This document shows positions 41,048 through 49,718 of a stretch of 64,000 nucleotides of DNA, in pieces. Each line of letters begins with the position of its first letter. The stretch's first letter is position 1. The stretch is from Symbiodinium natans (Eukaryota > Sar > Dinophyceae > Suessiales > Symbiodiniaceae): contig CAJNDS010001968.1 of NCBI GenBank assembly GCA_905221605.1, positions 663,422 through 727,421 on the forward strand, given 5' to 3'. A model generated the notes under the pieces. It searched no databases. It had not been told where the DNA came from and saw only the letters and a list, made by a program, of their open reading frames with translations. Made by a program: the position numbers and the translations under genes.

Positions 41048-41883
41048 TAACCCTTAAAAAAGGTAAGTGTGAAGCTCACTTCCACGCCATTTAGGTTAAT
41101 TGTTTGATTAAAATTATCACTAAGGCGAAAGCTAAGTCTACGCAACATCTTCCCGCTGACCTCTATATAATCCACACTGCTTAACTCTAAATCGTTTATA
41201 ACCCCAAGATAGGGCACTGTTACATTTATCTTTTTGATAATACTTGAATTGCCAGCCACTGTCAGTTGGTTAAAGTTGCTAATTTCGTTACAGTGTAAAT
41301 AAACATTCTTAACAGGTGTAAGGTCAATAAAATTTGTTGTGTAAGGCGCTACATTTGTGTAAGCGTCAGTAGCAGGCGTAGTATTGCCTATCACTCTGTT
41401 TATTGAACTTAAATTATTAACATCAACAGGGTCACTGAATGAACCAGATAAAGGAGCTACTTCACCATCAGTTAGAACAACAAAAATAGCAGTTGCATAA
41501 TTAGAGCTGAACGTATATTTGTTGGTTGAAGTGTTATAGCTTATTGAATATGTATTTGGTCTATCAACCGTATCAACTAGCAAATTTAAAGCAATCTCTA
41601 TTGTCTGTGCTAAATCAACTGCTGTATAGTTGCCTTCTGGAATTGTAATTTTACGATAAGTTATACCTGCTACAACACCTGGTGGTATGACCTGATGTCT
41701 AAAATAAAGATTGTTGTTTGTGCTGTTTATGGAATACCAAGAATGAGGAATGCTTACCTCGTGTATTTGACACAACATATTTTCTTCAAGCTGGACAGTT
41801 TCCGGTAGGTCAATAGTAAAATCGGACGACGTGCCACTTACTCTATAACTGCTGTCAATATATACCTTTTTAAACTTAAGCAT
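41047..41883 (-). CDS. Penton / minor capsid protein (single jelly roll)
   Basis: A 278-residue protein beginning MLKFKKVYIDSSYRVSGTSS. The opening VYIDSSYR..GTSSDFTIDLPETV, then a SIPHSWYSIN stretch, is the signature I know for PLV penton proteins; these form the vertices of the icosahedral capsid. The rest is beta-rich, as expected for a jelly roll, and ends with a strand-rich LNGVEVSFTLTFFKG. It is divergent from the lipase-like gene across a 41-bp AT-rich shared leader, with no TTTAAAGA box, consistent with late expression. Confidence 0.9.
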   Translation of the reverse strand: MLKFKKVYIDSSYRVSGTSSDFTIDLPETVQLEENMLCQIHEVSIPHSWYSINSTNNNLYFRHQVIPPGVVAGITYRKITIPEGNYTAVDLAQTIEIALNLLVDTVDRPNTYSISYNTSTNKYTFSSNYATAIFVVLTDGEVAPLSGSFSDPVDVNNLSSINRVIGNTTPATDAYTNVAPYTTNFIDLTPVKNVYLHCNEISNFNQLTVAGNSSIIKKINVTVPYLGVINDLELSSVDYIEVSGKMLRRLSFRLSDNFNQTINLNGVEVSFTLTFFKG

Positions 41884-41924
41884 TATTAATTAACAGAGAA
41901 AATTAATTTATAAGTTATTTTATA
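41884..41924. promoter_or_regulatory. Bidirectional AT-rich late-type promoter region
   Basis: The 41 bases between the divergent penton and lipase-like genes are almost purely A/T and must hold both promoters. Neither side has the TTTAAAGA box. Confidence 0.45.
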
Positions 41925-42569
41925 ATGCATAAAGATAAGAGACGAAATGAAGGAATAACGTATGAAGCCCCGAACACGAGAAGCAAAATTGTTGATGATG
42001 TTAAAGAAGAATTAGCTGGAACTGAATATATTCCGACGGATACTTATGGATTAAAAAGAGCATACGAAGACCCCAACGGAATTTACAGGGATGGAGAGAC
42101 ATTATACATAGCAGGCACCAAATCATTTCAAGATGTGGTAGACGATTTAAAATTACCGTTCTATCAGACACGCAATACAAAAAGATATAAAGATGTTGAT
42201 AAGTTTTTACAGGATTATGCTATTGATATTGATGGTAAAAAACATTATGGTATGAAAAACGTGGTGTCCCATTCATTAGGAGCTAGTGTAGGTCAGCAGA
42301 TAAATGATGATTATGGTAATATATTTCAAACAAGAAGTTACGGCGCTCCGTTTATATCACGACAAAAACCAGATGACACAGGGCAGAATTTGAGGATAAG
42401 AGGCTCGAATGAAGTGGTGAGTATGTTCGACCGAGGAGCGATAACTATTCCAAAAGGTTCTTTAAATCCATTGTTTAATCATGAATATGCTGACATTGCT
42501 AACATTCATAATAAAGAAGGGAATATACCTATAACACAAGAAGAATTTATGGAGCAGTTTGAAACATAG
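41925..42569 (+). CDS. Lipase-like alpha/beta hydrolase, 214 aa
   Basis: VVSHSLGASVG around Ser117 matches the nucleophile elbow of class-3 lipases (GHSLGG), with Ser in place of the first Gly. Upstream, TLYIAGTKSFQDVVDDL resembles the strand and oxyanion region (lipase GT), and downstream Asp (MFDRGA) and His (NHEYADI) residues could complete the triad. Lipase or phospholipase genes occur in several PLVs, where they are thought to help the virion cross a membrane. It lies in the structural cluster and is divergent from the penton gene. Confidence 0.75.
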   Translation: MHKDKRRNEGITYEAPNTRSKIVDDVKEELAGTEYIPTDTYGLKRAYEDPNGIYRDGETLYIAGTKSFQDVVDDLKLPFYQTRNTKRYKDVDKFLQDYAIDIDGKKHYGMKNVVSHSLGASVGQQINDDYGNIFQTRSYGAPFISRQKPDDTGQNLRIRGSNEVVSMFDRGAITIPKGSLNPLFNHEYADIANIHNKEGNIPITQEEFMEQFET

Positions 42570-42605
42570 TTAAACAAAAAACTGTATAATACTGTATTAC
42601 AAAGT

Positions 42606-43298
42606 ATGGACTACAAAAATGGAAAAATCTATTGTATAAGAAATAGCGTTGATAATGATATTTATATTGGGTCCACGTGCTCCCCCCTTTCAAAACGGAT
42701 GTCGGGTCATAGAACTGATACGAAAGCAAGACCAAAAACATGTTCCAAACTCTACCAAAAAATGAAGGAAATAGGTTTAGATAAATTTTACATTGAGTTA
42801 CTATTGGAATACCCTTGTGAGAATAAAGAACAACTACAAGCAAAAGAAGGTGAATATATAAGAAAATATGGAACATTGAACAATTTAGTTGCCGGAAGAA
42901 GCAAGAAAGAACAATACATAGAATGTAGAGAAACCATCTTACAAAAGCAAAAAGAATACGATAAACGGAATAGAGAAAAGGTTTTGGAAAGAAAGAGAGA
43001 ATACACAGCAAGAACAAAAGACAAGAAAAGAGAATACGATAAAGAATATAGAGACAAGAATGCAGAATTACTAAAAGAAAAGAAGAGACAACAGTTTCAA
43101 CATCGGAAAGAGAAGGGAAATATTAAGGTTATGTGTGAGACGTGTGGAAGTTTTTATACTGAATACTGTAAAAAGGCTCATTTCCAAACTAAAAAACACC
43201 AAGAAGCATTAAATAATCTAAATAATAATAATAATGTTTCATTACAAAGCGCAGACTTACGAAAAGATGGAGAAGCAGAAGCCAGAGAAGAAGTTTAA
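42606..43298 (+). CDS. GIY-YIG endonuclease with C-terminal zinc finger, 230 aa
   Basis: GKIYCIRNSVDNDIYIGSTC supplies the GIY and YIG elements, followed by LSKRMSGHR and KEGEYIRKY, which carry the catalytic Arg and Glu positions. A basic repetitive helix (residues 100-180) leads to a CETCGSFYTEYCKKAHFQTKKH finger of the same type as in the element's zinc-finger genes. A degenerate promoter (GTTAAACAAAAAACTG) precedes it. It is inserted between the lipase-like and capsid genes and differs in orientation from the other two GIY-YIG genes, consistent with independent mobility inside the element. Confidence 0.88.
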   Translation: MDYKNGKIYCIRNSVDNDIYIGSTCSPLSKRMSGHRTDTKARPKTCSKLYQKMKEIGLDKFYIELLLEYPCENKEQLQAKEGEYIRKYGTLNNLVAGRSKKEQYIECRETILQKQKEYDKRNREKVLERKREYTARTKDKKREYDKEYRDKNAELLKEKKRQQFQHRKEKGNIKVMCETCGSFYTEYCKKAHFQTKKHQEALNNLNNNNNVSLQSADLRKDGEAEAREEV

Positions 43299-43431
43299 AC
43301 AGAACGGCTACGAAGAAATAAGAAAGTTAGTTGAAGAGAACGATGTGGAAAGACAACAAATAAATAGTATAGTTAAGAACACGAAGAAGACAAAGCAAGA
43401 CAAAAAAATGAATTTTAAGATATTTGATTAA
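43267..43431 (+). CDS. Small basic protein before the capsid gene, 54 aa
   Basis: Starts MEKQKPEKKFKQNGYEEIRK; Lys- and Glu-rich, probably helical. It overlaps the end of the GIY-YIG gene by 32 bases in another frame and ends just before a strong hairpin and the capsid gene. An in-frame ATG at 43234 would give 65 residues. No family was recognised and no promoter box is seen, so a chance open frame is possible. Confidence 0.45.
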   Translation: MEKQKPEKKFKQNGYEEIRKLVEENDVERQQINSIVKNTKKTKQDKKMNFKIFD

Positions 43432-43462
43432 ATATAATTAAAAAATATATTTAATCAAATTT
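43424..43462. terminator. Hairpin with 13-bp stem upstream of capsid gene
   Basis: TTTGATTAAATAT and ATATTTAATCAAA pair around an A-rich loop. It overlaps the stop of the small gene and lies 30 bases before the capsid ATG. It could end the upstream transcript or belong to the capsid leader. Confidence 0.5.
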
Positions 43463-43490
43463 ATTTTTTCTAACCAAGATATATAAGAAA

Positions 43491-44933
43491 ATGTCTATTG
43501 AAACTTTTTCGCCAGAAGATATTTTAGTTGATAACCTCTCATTTAAATTAAACAAAGGAGCTAGTTACATTACTGACAGAAGAAGTGTCAGATTTTACCC
43601 CAGTGGTAGTAATGTTTATAAACCAACATCAGGAAACCGTGTATTGAAGTTTTCATTAAACGCCGAAGACAACGGATGGCTAGACCCTCAATCGGTTCGT
43701 GTATTCTTTACAGTTCAAAATTTAGACCAGACCCTTGACCGAAAACTTCGTCCATTAGCACCGCCATATTCCTTTTTCAGACGAATGCGAATTATCGCCG
43801 GTAATCAAGTAGTTGAAGACTTTGATAATTACAACCGAGTTCATCAGATGTTTTCTAAATTAATGTCGCAAGGAGCAAGAAAAGACGAAGCAAACGAAGG
43901 CTTCGGTTATAGATATGATGACGAAGTGAAAACATTAGTGAATAATGCTGGAACTGCATTAGATTATGAGGTTAATTCTACTAATTGTAAAGGCTTCAAA
44001 AATCAAATGACAGTAGGGTTTAAACCGTTATGTGGTCTTTTCTCTCAATTTAAGTATTTACCGTTAAAATATATGGGAAATCTAACCATTGAATTAGAAC
44101 TTGTAAATAGCGACCTTGATTGTATTATTAATCCAGACGACTATGATGAAGCTGATGCAGGTATTGCTCAAAACCTTCGTGAAAGATTTACGCAAGATGT
44201 AGCATTACCAGGTGGCGCTGCCACTAACACTTCTAAATTATTTGAACTCAACAACTGCTTCGTTTCCTGTGATATTTGCACCCTTGATAATAATTTAAAT
44301 AATGAATACGTTAAGCATCTTTTAGAAGGCAAAGGATTACCGATTACATACACAACATATATTACTCAATCCCAATCAGTGGTAGGATTAACTGATATTA
44401 GCGTTCCAGTCATTCGCTCCGTTTCAAAACTTGTTGCTTCCTTCATCACTTTTTATAGAGACGATGACCCCAGCCTTGGATACGAATATGCTAATAAACG
44501 CTTTTGTAGGTTTTATCATCCTCATCAAACCCACGATGCTACAGTGGAAGGAATTTACGACATCAACAAAGACTTGGAGTTCCAAATCCAACTAGGTTCT
44601 AAATTGTATCCAGAATATCCTTGTAATTCATTAACACAGTGCTTCTATCATTTGAGAAAAGCGTTAAACCTTCCAGTGTTCCATCAACACAGTATTTCAA
44701 TTGATTTTAAGCAATATCGCGATCGCCAATTTATTTTTGGCTTCTCTTTTGAAAAAGTGCCGGACAGTTCATATACGGGTATAAACACAAGAGCCGGACA
44801 ACAGATGCTTATACGCGTGAAGCCTGCTGGAACAGCAATTCCTGCTGATGATATGCCGGATGAGCTTTTCGTCACATTATTGAGTGAGCAAGTGATTGAG
44901 ATAAAAGATTTAGGTTTAAAGGTTTTTGACTAA
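43491..44933 (+). CDS. Major capsid protein (double jelly roll)
   Basis: A 480-residue protein. GNRVLKFSLNAEDNGWLDPQ, then VRVFFTVQN and LRPLAPPYSFFRRMRIIAGN, followed by a VVEDFDNYNR stretch, is a signature I recognise for PLV major capsid proteins; these form the hexon-like trimers of the shell. The length fits a double jelly roll. The protein is beta-rich with conserved aromatic patches (KQYRDRQFIFGFSFEKV). It follows a hairpin and an AT-rich leader without the TTTAAAGA box, and is followed 39 bases later by the fibre gene in the same direction, so the two may be co-expressed late. Confidence 0.93.
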   Translation: MSIETFSPEDILVDNLSFKLNKGASYITDRRSVRFYPSGSNVYKPTSGNRVLKFSLNAEDNGWLDPQSVRVFFTVQNLDQTLDRKLRPLAPPYSFFRRMRIIAGNQVVEDFDNYNRVHQMFSKLMSQGARKDEANEGFGYRYDDEVKTLVNNAGTALDYEVNSTNCKGFKNQMTVGFKPLCGLFSQFKYLPLKYMGNLTIELELVNSDLDCIINPDDYDEADAGIAQNLRERFTQDVALPGGAATNTSKLFELNNCFVSCDICTLDNNLNNEYVKHLLEGKGLPITYTTYITQSQSVVGLTDISVPVIRSVSKLVASFITFYRDDDPSLGYEYANKRFCRFYHPHQTHDATVEGIYDINKDLEFQIQLGSKLYPEYPCNSLTQCFYHLRKALNLPVFHQHSISIDFKQYRDRQFIFGFSFEKVPDSSYTGINTRAGQQMLIRVKPAGTAIPADDMPDELFVTLLSEQVIEIKDLGLKVFD

Positions 44934-44943
44934 ATTAACATTG

Positions 44944-44970
44944 TTAAATTAATTATCTAAATTAATTTAA
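44944..44970. terminator. Hairpin between capsid and fibre genes
   Basis: AAATTAATT and AATTAATTT pair around a 5-base loop between the two genes. Confidence 0.45.
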
Positions 44971-44972
44971 TA

Positions 44973-47327
44973 ATGGTTCTTACTTTAAACAACACAAATA
45001 CACTTACAGCAGACAATGTTATTGTTGGCGGAACGGACATTTCACAGTTGTTTGCCTCTAAGTCTGAATTGACCAGCATCAACACAGCAAACACAACGGA
45101 CATAGCAACAAACACCGCAGACATAGCAGTTTTAAACACGAAACAGCTTCAAAACTTCCAGAATATCAGTTCTTTAACCCACTTATTAGATACGGAATAT
45201 CAAACAAACGCCACCTTAACCAGCACCTTTTACAATAAAACAGAAATAGACACGACCTTTACGAATTATTACACACAAACTCAAATAGACACTAATTTAT
45301 CAACTAATTTTCAGACTAACACGCAACTAGCAACCAATTATTATAATAAAACAGAGGTAGATGGTTTAGTAGGTGCAGGCGGAGGCTACACCGATACAGA
45401 AATTGATAACTTACTTGCTTTAAGAGTTCCGTTAAGTGATTTTACTAATAGATTTAGTGCTAATCCTATTATTGATTGTAGCGCCCCGACTGTTATTCAT
45501 AGTGGTTTAACGTTAAATAATTCAACAGTAAATATAAGTCCAGTAGAGGGACTAACTTTTAGTAATCAAACAGGCGGAGGAGACAAAGTTTTAGCGGAGT
45601 TTAAAAATGCAACGAGTTATATAACTTTACAAGGTGATAAAATATTTTGTAACAATACGTCGGACGATGCTATTAAACAATTAGATTTAACAAATAATAA
45701 TGCAGGTTATAAAATGCGTGGTAAGATAGAAACGCCGTCAGGTGGTCTAGTAGTAGAAAATACAGCGGATGCTAATTTATCTTTTACGATTCGGAACACT
45801 GATAATTATTTTACTTTTAATAATGACAGTATTGATTGTTATAATTCCGTAGGTGATACAGGAAGAATATTAAATCTAAATAATAATGCTAATCAATATG
45901 TTAAATCACATTCATTATTAGTAGATACAGGAGCAAATACATTAACAGGTGGTTATACATTAGATGTTGTTGATAATGCTATCGTTAGACAAAATTTAAG
46001 AGTGGATGGTAATTTAGACTTATCAAATGATTTAAATTTTTATGGTGAAAATTATAATATTTCTAATAATTCAGGGCTTACATTTTACAAAGATACAACG
46101 GATGCTTCTAATGTTATGACAGTAAAAAACGCACAAGGATATTTAAAATTTAATTCATTTAATATCAATGCTTATAACACAAGCAACGACAGTTCTTCAT
46201 TACTGTTATTGAATACAGCAAACGGTAATGGTGTTTATTGTTTAAGTTTAGGCATAGGAGTTATTCAAGGTTCAAATAAACTAAATGTATCGGGTGGTAA
46301 TGCTAATTTCGGTAGCACATCATCATTTCAAAATATAGCAACTTTTAATAGTGATATATATGTCAATAATTCGGGGAGAATTTTTCAAAGAGCAGACGCT
46401 AATAATTCATTGAATGTAATATCAACGGAAGAAATTAACTTTTCATTGCAATCGAACAGAACAACCGATCCAACTACTTCAACAATAGCAGTCCAGTTAA
46501 ATGACACTAACGGAATTACATTAAACAGAGCAGTTACAAATAACTTAACATTTAATAGTATTGGTAATTTAACAGCGGAAGCAGATTTAATAACTTGGGG
46601 GAAAATGAAATTCCAAAATTCATCAGAGTTTAGGGAAGTATTAGACACTCAATACAAATTATATATCAGAAATGGAGATCAAGCAGGAGAAATGAATTTA
46701 ATAATGGGTTTAGAATCATCAACGCCAGAAATTCAACTAAAAGATGGAAAAGTAAAAATAAATAACAATTTAGAAATAACACAAGAAACGATAAGCACTG
46801 TAGATCAGATACAGTTTTTAAATACTGATGCAGGAGGAGAATATGCATTTTATTTTGGTAGTGTTTCAGTATCGAATGATGTATTTTCAATTTCACCAAG
46901 TGGCATTCTCGTTAATGGAGATATTGAATATACTGGGTCTTTAATTCCAAGTTCTGATAAACGATTGAAAAAAGATATTAAGGAACTTAACCAAAAAAAG
47001 GCAGTGGAATTAGTTAAATACATTGTTCCAAAAACATATCATTTTATTGATAACAGACAACAAGGTAAATCGTGTGTTGGGTTTATTGCTAATGATTTTA
47101 TGGAAACGAAGAAGATGCCAGAAGAATGGCAAAATATAGTTAAAGAAGGCAAAGATGGATATTTAAAATTCGATTATACAACAACTACGCCAATTTTATG
47201 GAGTGCTTTACAGGCAACAATGAATGAAGTAGAAGAATTAAAAGATTTAGTGAAAACAATGAAAAAAGAAATGGCAACAATGAAAGGAGAAATAACAAAG
47301 TTGAAGAATGAAATTAAAGGAAAATGA
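44973..47327 (+). CDS. Fibre / receptor-binding protein with S74 self-cleaving chaperone
   Basis: A 784-residue protein. The N-terminus is rich in Asn and Thr with heptad-like repeats; residues 80-140 contain repeated YNKTEID-type motifs (YNKTEIDTTF, YYNKTEVDGL) typical of trimeric tail and capsid fibres. A long beta-rich shaft follows. Near residue 660, SSDKRLKKDI marks a peptidase-S74 intramolecular chaperone: Ser661 and Lys666 have the spacing of the catalytic Ser-Lys dyad that cuts the chaperone off after trimer folding. A coiled coil closes the protein. S74 fibres are common in phages and some giant viruses. Host-cell attachment is inferred. Confidence 0.9.
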   Translation: MVLTLNNTNTLTADNVIVGGTDISQLFASKSELTSINTANTTDIATNTADIAVLNTKQLQNFQNISSLTHLLDTEYQTNATLTSTFYNKTEIDTTFTNYYTQTQIDTNLSTNFQTNTQLATNYYNKTEVDGLVGAGGGYTDTEIDNLLALRVPLSDFTNRFSANPIIDCSAPTVIHSGLTLNNSTVNISPVEGLTFSNQTGGGDKVLAEFKNATSYITLQGDKIFCNNTSDDAIKQLDLTNNNAGYKMRGKIETPSGGLVVENTADANLSFTIRNTDNYFTFNNDSIDCYNSVGDTGRILNLNNNANQYVKSHSLLVDTGANTLTGGYTLDVVDNAIVRQNLRVDGNLDLSNDLNFYGENYNISNNSGLTFYKDTTDASNVMTVKNAQGYLKFNSFNINAYNTSNDSSSLLLLNTANGNGVYCLSLGIGVIQGSNKLNVSGGNANFGSTSSFQNIATFNSDIYVNNSGRIFQRADANNSLNVISTEEINFSLQSNRTTDPTTSTIAVQLNDTNGITLNRAVTNNLTFNSIGNLTAEADLITWGKMKFQNSSEFREVLDTQYKLYIRNGDQAGEMNLIMGLESSTPEIQLKDGKVKINNNLEITQETISTVDQIQFLNTDAGGEYAFYFGSVSVSNDVFSISPSGILVNGDIEYTGSLIPSSDKRLKKDIKELNQKKAVELVKYIVPKTYHFIDNRQQGKSCVGFIANDFMETKKMPEEWQNIVKEGKDGYLKFDYTTTTPILWSALQATMNEVEELKDLVKTMKKEMATMKGEITKLKNEIKGK

Positions 47328-47330
47328 TAA

Positions 47331-47358
47331 ATAATATTATGGTTAAATAATATTATTA
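47331..47358. terminator. Hairpin between convergent genes
   Basis: AATAATATTA and TAATATTATT form a 10-bp stem between the fibre gene (+) and the broken GIY-YIG gene (-). Confidence 0.55.
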
Positions 47359-47959
47359 ATCTTCTTCTATGGACTTTAAATATTCTTGGTGTATGTTGCT
47401 CCTTTGGTGCTTTGCTCTATGTCCAAAGGTATGTGTTATGCCACATCCACACACAATTTTTTTACTTTTTTGTGCTTTAATATCTTCTTTGTGCGCTTCA
47501 TTATACTCTTGGAATTTTGTTAGTAATCGTTCTTTGTTTTGCTTGTAGTAGTGTTTCTTTCGTTCGCGAACAGCATCTATAATTTTTAAGACGATATTCC
47601 TTGCTTTCTGCAAGTCTTCTCTCTTTATTATCTTGATAAAACTCGTCAGGAGTTCGCCCTGCTATGCGTTTATTCAGACATTCATTTGTTTTTATATGTT
47701 CTCCTTCTCTTCTCATTAACTCCTCTTTGGTTTCAGATTTACAATATTCAATAAGTTCAATTTTACAGTTCTCAACTCCAAACTCATCAAACATGTCAGC
47801 AGAACTGGTTTTTGTTCTCAATCCTTCTTTATACTTGTTATATTCATATCGGTGCTTTGACATTCTCCTACTTAAACTTTCAGTCGTGCTACCGATATAC
47901 TGCTTATTATATCCAACATCAACGATTTTATAAATTTTTCCATTATGATATTTATTCAT
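47356..47959 (-). pseudogene. GIY-YIG endonuclease, frameshifted
   Basis: The frame from ATG 47959 encodes an intact GIY-YIG domain (GKIYKIVDVGYNKQYIGSTT, RMSKHR, REGEHIKTN) and the start of the basic helix. Near 47580 the reading frame is lost; the continuation, with a basic helix and a CGCGITHTFGHRAKHQRSNIH finger, is in another frame down to 47356. The domain order is otherwise that of the intact paralogue at 42606-43298. Either this copy is decaying or one base is missing in the assembly. The frame extends upstream to 48031, but the promoter box ATTTAAAGAAAAGATATA at 47979-47996 supports the ATG at 47959. Confidence 0.8.
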
Positions 47960-47982
47960 ATCCCTATATATCTTAATATATC

Positions 47983-47996
47983 TTTTCTTTAAATGT
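47983..47996 (-). promoter_or_regulatory. Putative early promoter motif
   Basis: ATTTAAAGAAAAGA on the minus strand, overlapping the end of the ATPase gene and preceding the GIY-YIG start at 47959. Confidence 0.6.
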
Positions 47997-48800
47997 TTAT
48001 TCATCTTCGTCAATTTGTATAGACTTCTCAAAACGCACCATAAACATTTTATTTATATCAGGTTGCATTAAATTGACAAAAAGAAAGCTAAAAGGTTCTT
48101 CTGTGGCAATATTGTAAATCTCTAATAAAAGTTGCTTTGCTTGATGTAGGCTCTTCATATCTGACATTGCTTTTTTACTGATTAAAACACCTGCTAATTC
48201 ATCTAAAACACTCTCCACTTCTTTATAGTTTCTTAATTTAAAAAATATTAATTGTCTTGAATTTGTCCTTATAGTCGTGCTTAATCCGTTATACTTTTGC
48301 GATGAACTGATTATATTCACCCCGAAATGGCGGGCTTTGATATAAAGAGCATTCAGTAAATTATTATGTTTTGCAAAACTCGCCTGATCTATGAAGTCAT
48401 CTACCAAAAAGAGCACTGAATACAATTTATTAAATCCATTCTTCTTTTGATATTCATTAATCTTATGTTGCAGATCCAAAACCTTTTGCATTTCGTCAAT
48501 GTTGAATGTGTCAAAATATACCTTCTCTTTGTTTGTATCTACGTTCAAATCATTTTCAATATATTGTTTAACAGGTGTCCAAACTGGATCTAAGTCTATG
48601 CTACTTGACCATATAAAAATTCGAGAGAAGCACCCTTTATAAATATCTAATATTAGATTTGAAAGAAGAACTGTTTTTCCTGACCCTGATTGACCTGTTA
48701 TAACCATTGAGAAGGGAATTCGTGGTGCTACGTCGTATTTACTTTGTGTGAATGTGTATTCTTTTGTTTTATATGCTTTTACTATTGGAATATTACTCAT
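47997..48800 (-). CDS. FtsK/HerA-type (A32-like) DNA-packaging ATPase
   Basis: A 267-residue ATPase. The P-loop GQSGSGKT is at residues 36-43 and the Walker B strand SVLFLVDDFID ends in Asp134-Asp135. The fold and length match the genome-packaging ATPases shared by PLVs, virophages and nucleocytoplasmic large DNA viruses, which drive viral DNA into the preformed capsid. RHFGVNIISSSQKY and STTIRTNSRQLIFFKLRNY resemble the downstream sensor and arginine-finger regions. The leader is AT-rich without a TTTAAAGA box. It lies next to the fibre and capsid block but on the opposite strand. Confidence 0.92.
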   Translation of the reverse strand: MSNIPIVKAYKTKEYTFTQSKYDVAPRIPFSMVITGQSGSGKTVLLSNLILDIYKGCFSRIFIWSSSIDLDPVWTPVKQYIENDLNVDTNKEKVYFDTFNIDEMQKVLDLQHKINEYQKKNGFNKLYSVLFLVDDFIDQASFAKHNNLLNALYIKARHFGVNIISSSQKYNGLSTTIRTNSRQLIFFKLRNYKEVESVLDELAGVLISKKAMSDMKSLHQAKQLLLEIYNIATEEPFSFLFVNLMQPDINKMFMVRFEKSIQIDEDE

Positions 48801-49051
48801 TAATAATATTTAGAAATTAATTTCTATTAAATGATGGTGGTTTTATTACCATCCGTGCGAGCCCCTGTCAGTATTCTATAATGTTATAAATACTTACAGA
48901 TTATATGAACGCGAGGGACGAGCCTTCGCGTTGCTACGCGAACAGAGTAAGATATTATAACAAAGAATTCAGAATTCGTTTGTTGAAACAGGAACAACAC
49001 CATTAAATCTTAGGGAATTGTTAATAATTATTTGTAATTATTAATAATATA
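48801..49051. other. Intergenic region with GC hairpin
   Basis: A 251-bp gap between divergent genes. It holds a GC-rich hairpin TTCGCG-TTGCTA-CGCGAA at 48925-48942, similar in style to those inside the 365-aa gene, and an AT hairpin TTAATAATTA-TTTG-TAATTATTAA just before the next ATG. No open frame of note is seen. Confidence 0.6.
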
Positions 49052-49435
49052 ATGAGCGATGATGGTAAGTCTGATAAGAATGGATTTCGCATTGATACAA
49101 AAGGCATCTCTTGCATTCCGTGTAGATGCAAGAGGCAGTTTTATCATAAAGAAACTAAAACAACCACAGAAAACAATGTAACTACAACTAACACCATTGA
49201 AGACAGGAGAAATATTAAGTTCGGTTCTGGGAGACATACTTCGCCTGATGAAATTTTCAAGCCTGAGAGTGTTTTACAAAGTGGAAGCGTTGAGATATGT
49301 GACACTGGTTGGGGGTCAAAAGGTGTTACGCCGGAAGAACTGGAAGAAAGAGTTGATAAGCTGGAAACATCTGTTGAAGAAATAAAGAAGGACGTTGAAG
49401 AAGTAAAGTTGCAAAAAGTGATAATAAGTTTGTAA
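49052..49435 (+). CDS. Protein of unknown function with C-terminal coiled coil, 127 aa
   Basis: Starts MSDDGKSDKNGFRIDTKGIS. A short Cys pair (CIPCRC), a Thr/Asn-rich stretch and a Gly/Ser loop precede a clear heptad coiled coil (LEERVDKLETSVEEIKKDVE). I do not recognise a family; the coiled coil suggests an oligomeric, possibly virion-associated, protein. The leader is AT-rich with a hairpin and no TTTAAAGA box. It is followed after 11 bases by the next gene, so the two are probably one unit. Confidence 0.65.
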   Translation: MSDDGKSDKNGFRIDTKGISCIPCRCKRQFYHKETKTTTENNVTTTNTIEDRRNIKFGSGRHTSPDEIFKPESVLQSGSVEICDTGWGSKGVTPEELEERVDKLETSVEEIKKDVEEVKLQKVIISL

Positions 49436-49446
49436 AATAATATAAT

Positions 49447-49689
49447 ATGAAGAAAGAAGATTTTAATATTGATTTTAATGAAAAGCCTAGAATAACAGGA
49501 GACGAAGGAAAATTACATAAGCAATGTGAAAAGTGTGGTGGATTTAAGGACTTGTCAGAGTTTAAGCGTAAGACGAAAAACATTAGAATGAATAAAACGT
49601 GTAGAAGGTGTTTAGAGATGTCGCATATGTATCATATGAAACATTTACTTCTGGCTCGGGATAGGATTATAGCAGAGGAAGGAAATTGA
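49447..49689 (+). CDS. Small zinc-ribbon-like protein, 80 aa
   Basis: CEKCGGFKDLSEFKRK and, 19 residues further, CRRC form a four-cysteine site; the CxxCG...F pattern resembles the zinc modules seen next to endonucleases in phages and large viruses. The C-terminus has a His/Met-rich helix. The function is unknown; DNA or RNA binding is inferred. It sits 11 bases after the previous gene and is followed by a 9-bp-stem hairpin at 49694-49715. Confidence 0.6.
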   Translation: MKKEDFNIDFNEKPRITGDEGKLHKQCEKCGGFKDLSEFKRKTKNIRMNKTCRRCLEMSHMYHMKHLLLARDRIIAEEGN

Positions 49690-49693
49690 CCAT

Positions 49694-49715
49694 TAATTAT
49701 TATTATAATTAATGC
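49694..49715. terminator. Hairpin between convergent genes
   Basis: ATTAATTAT and ATAATTAAT form a 9-bp stem between genes ending at 49689 (+) and 49719 (-). Confidence 0.5.
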
Positions 49716-49718
49716 CAA

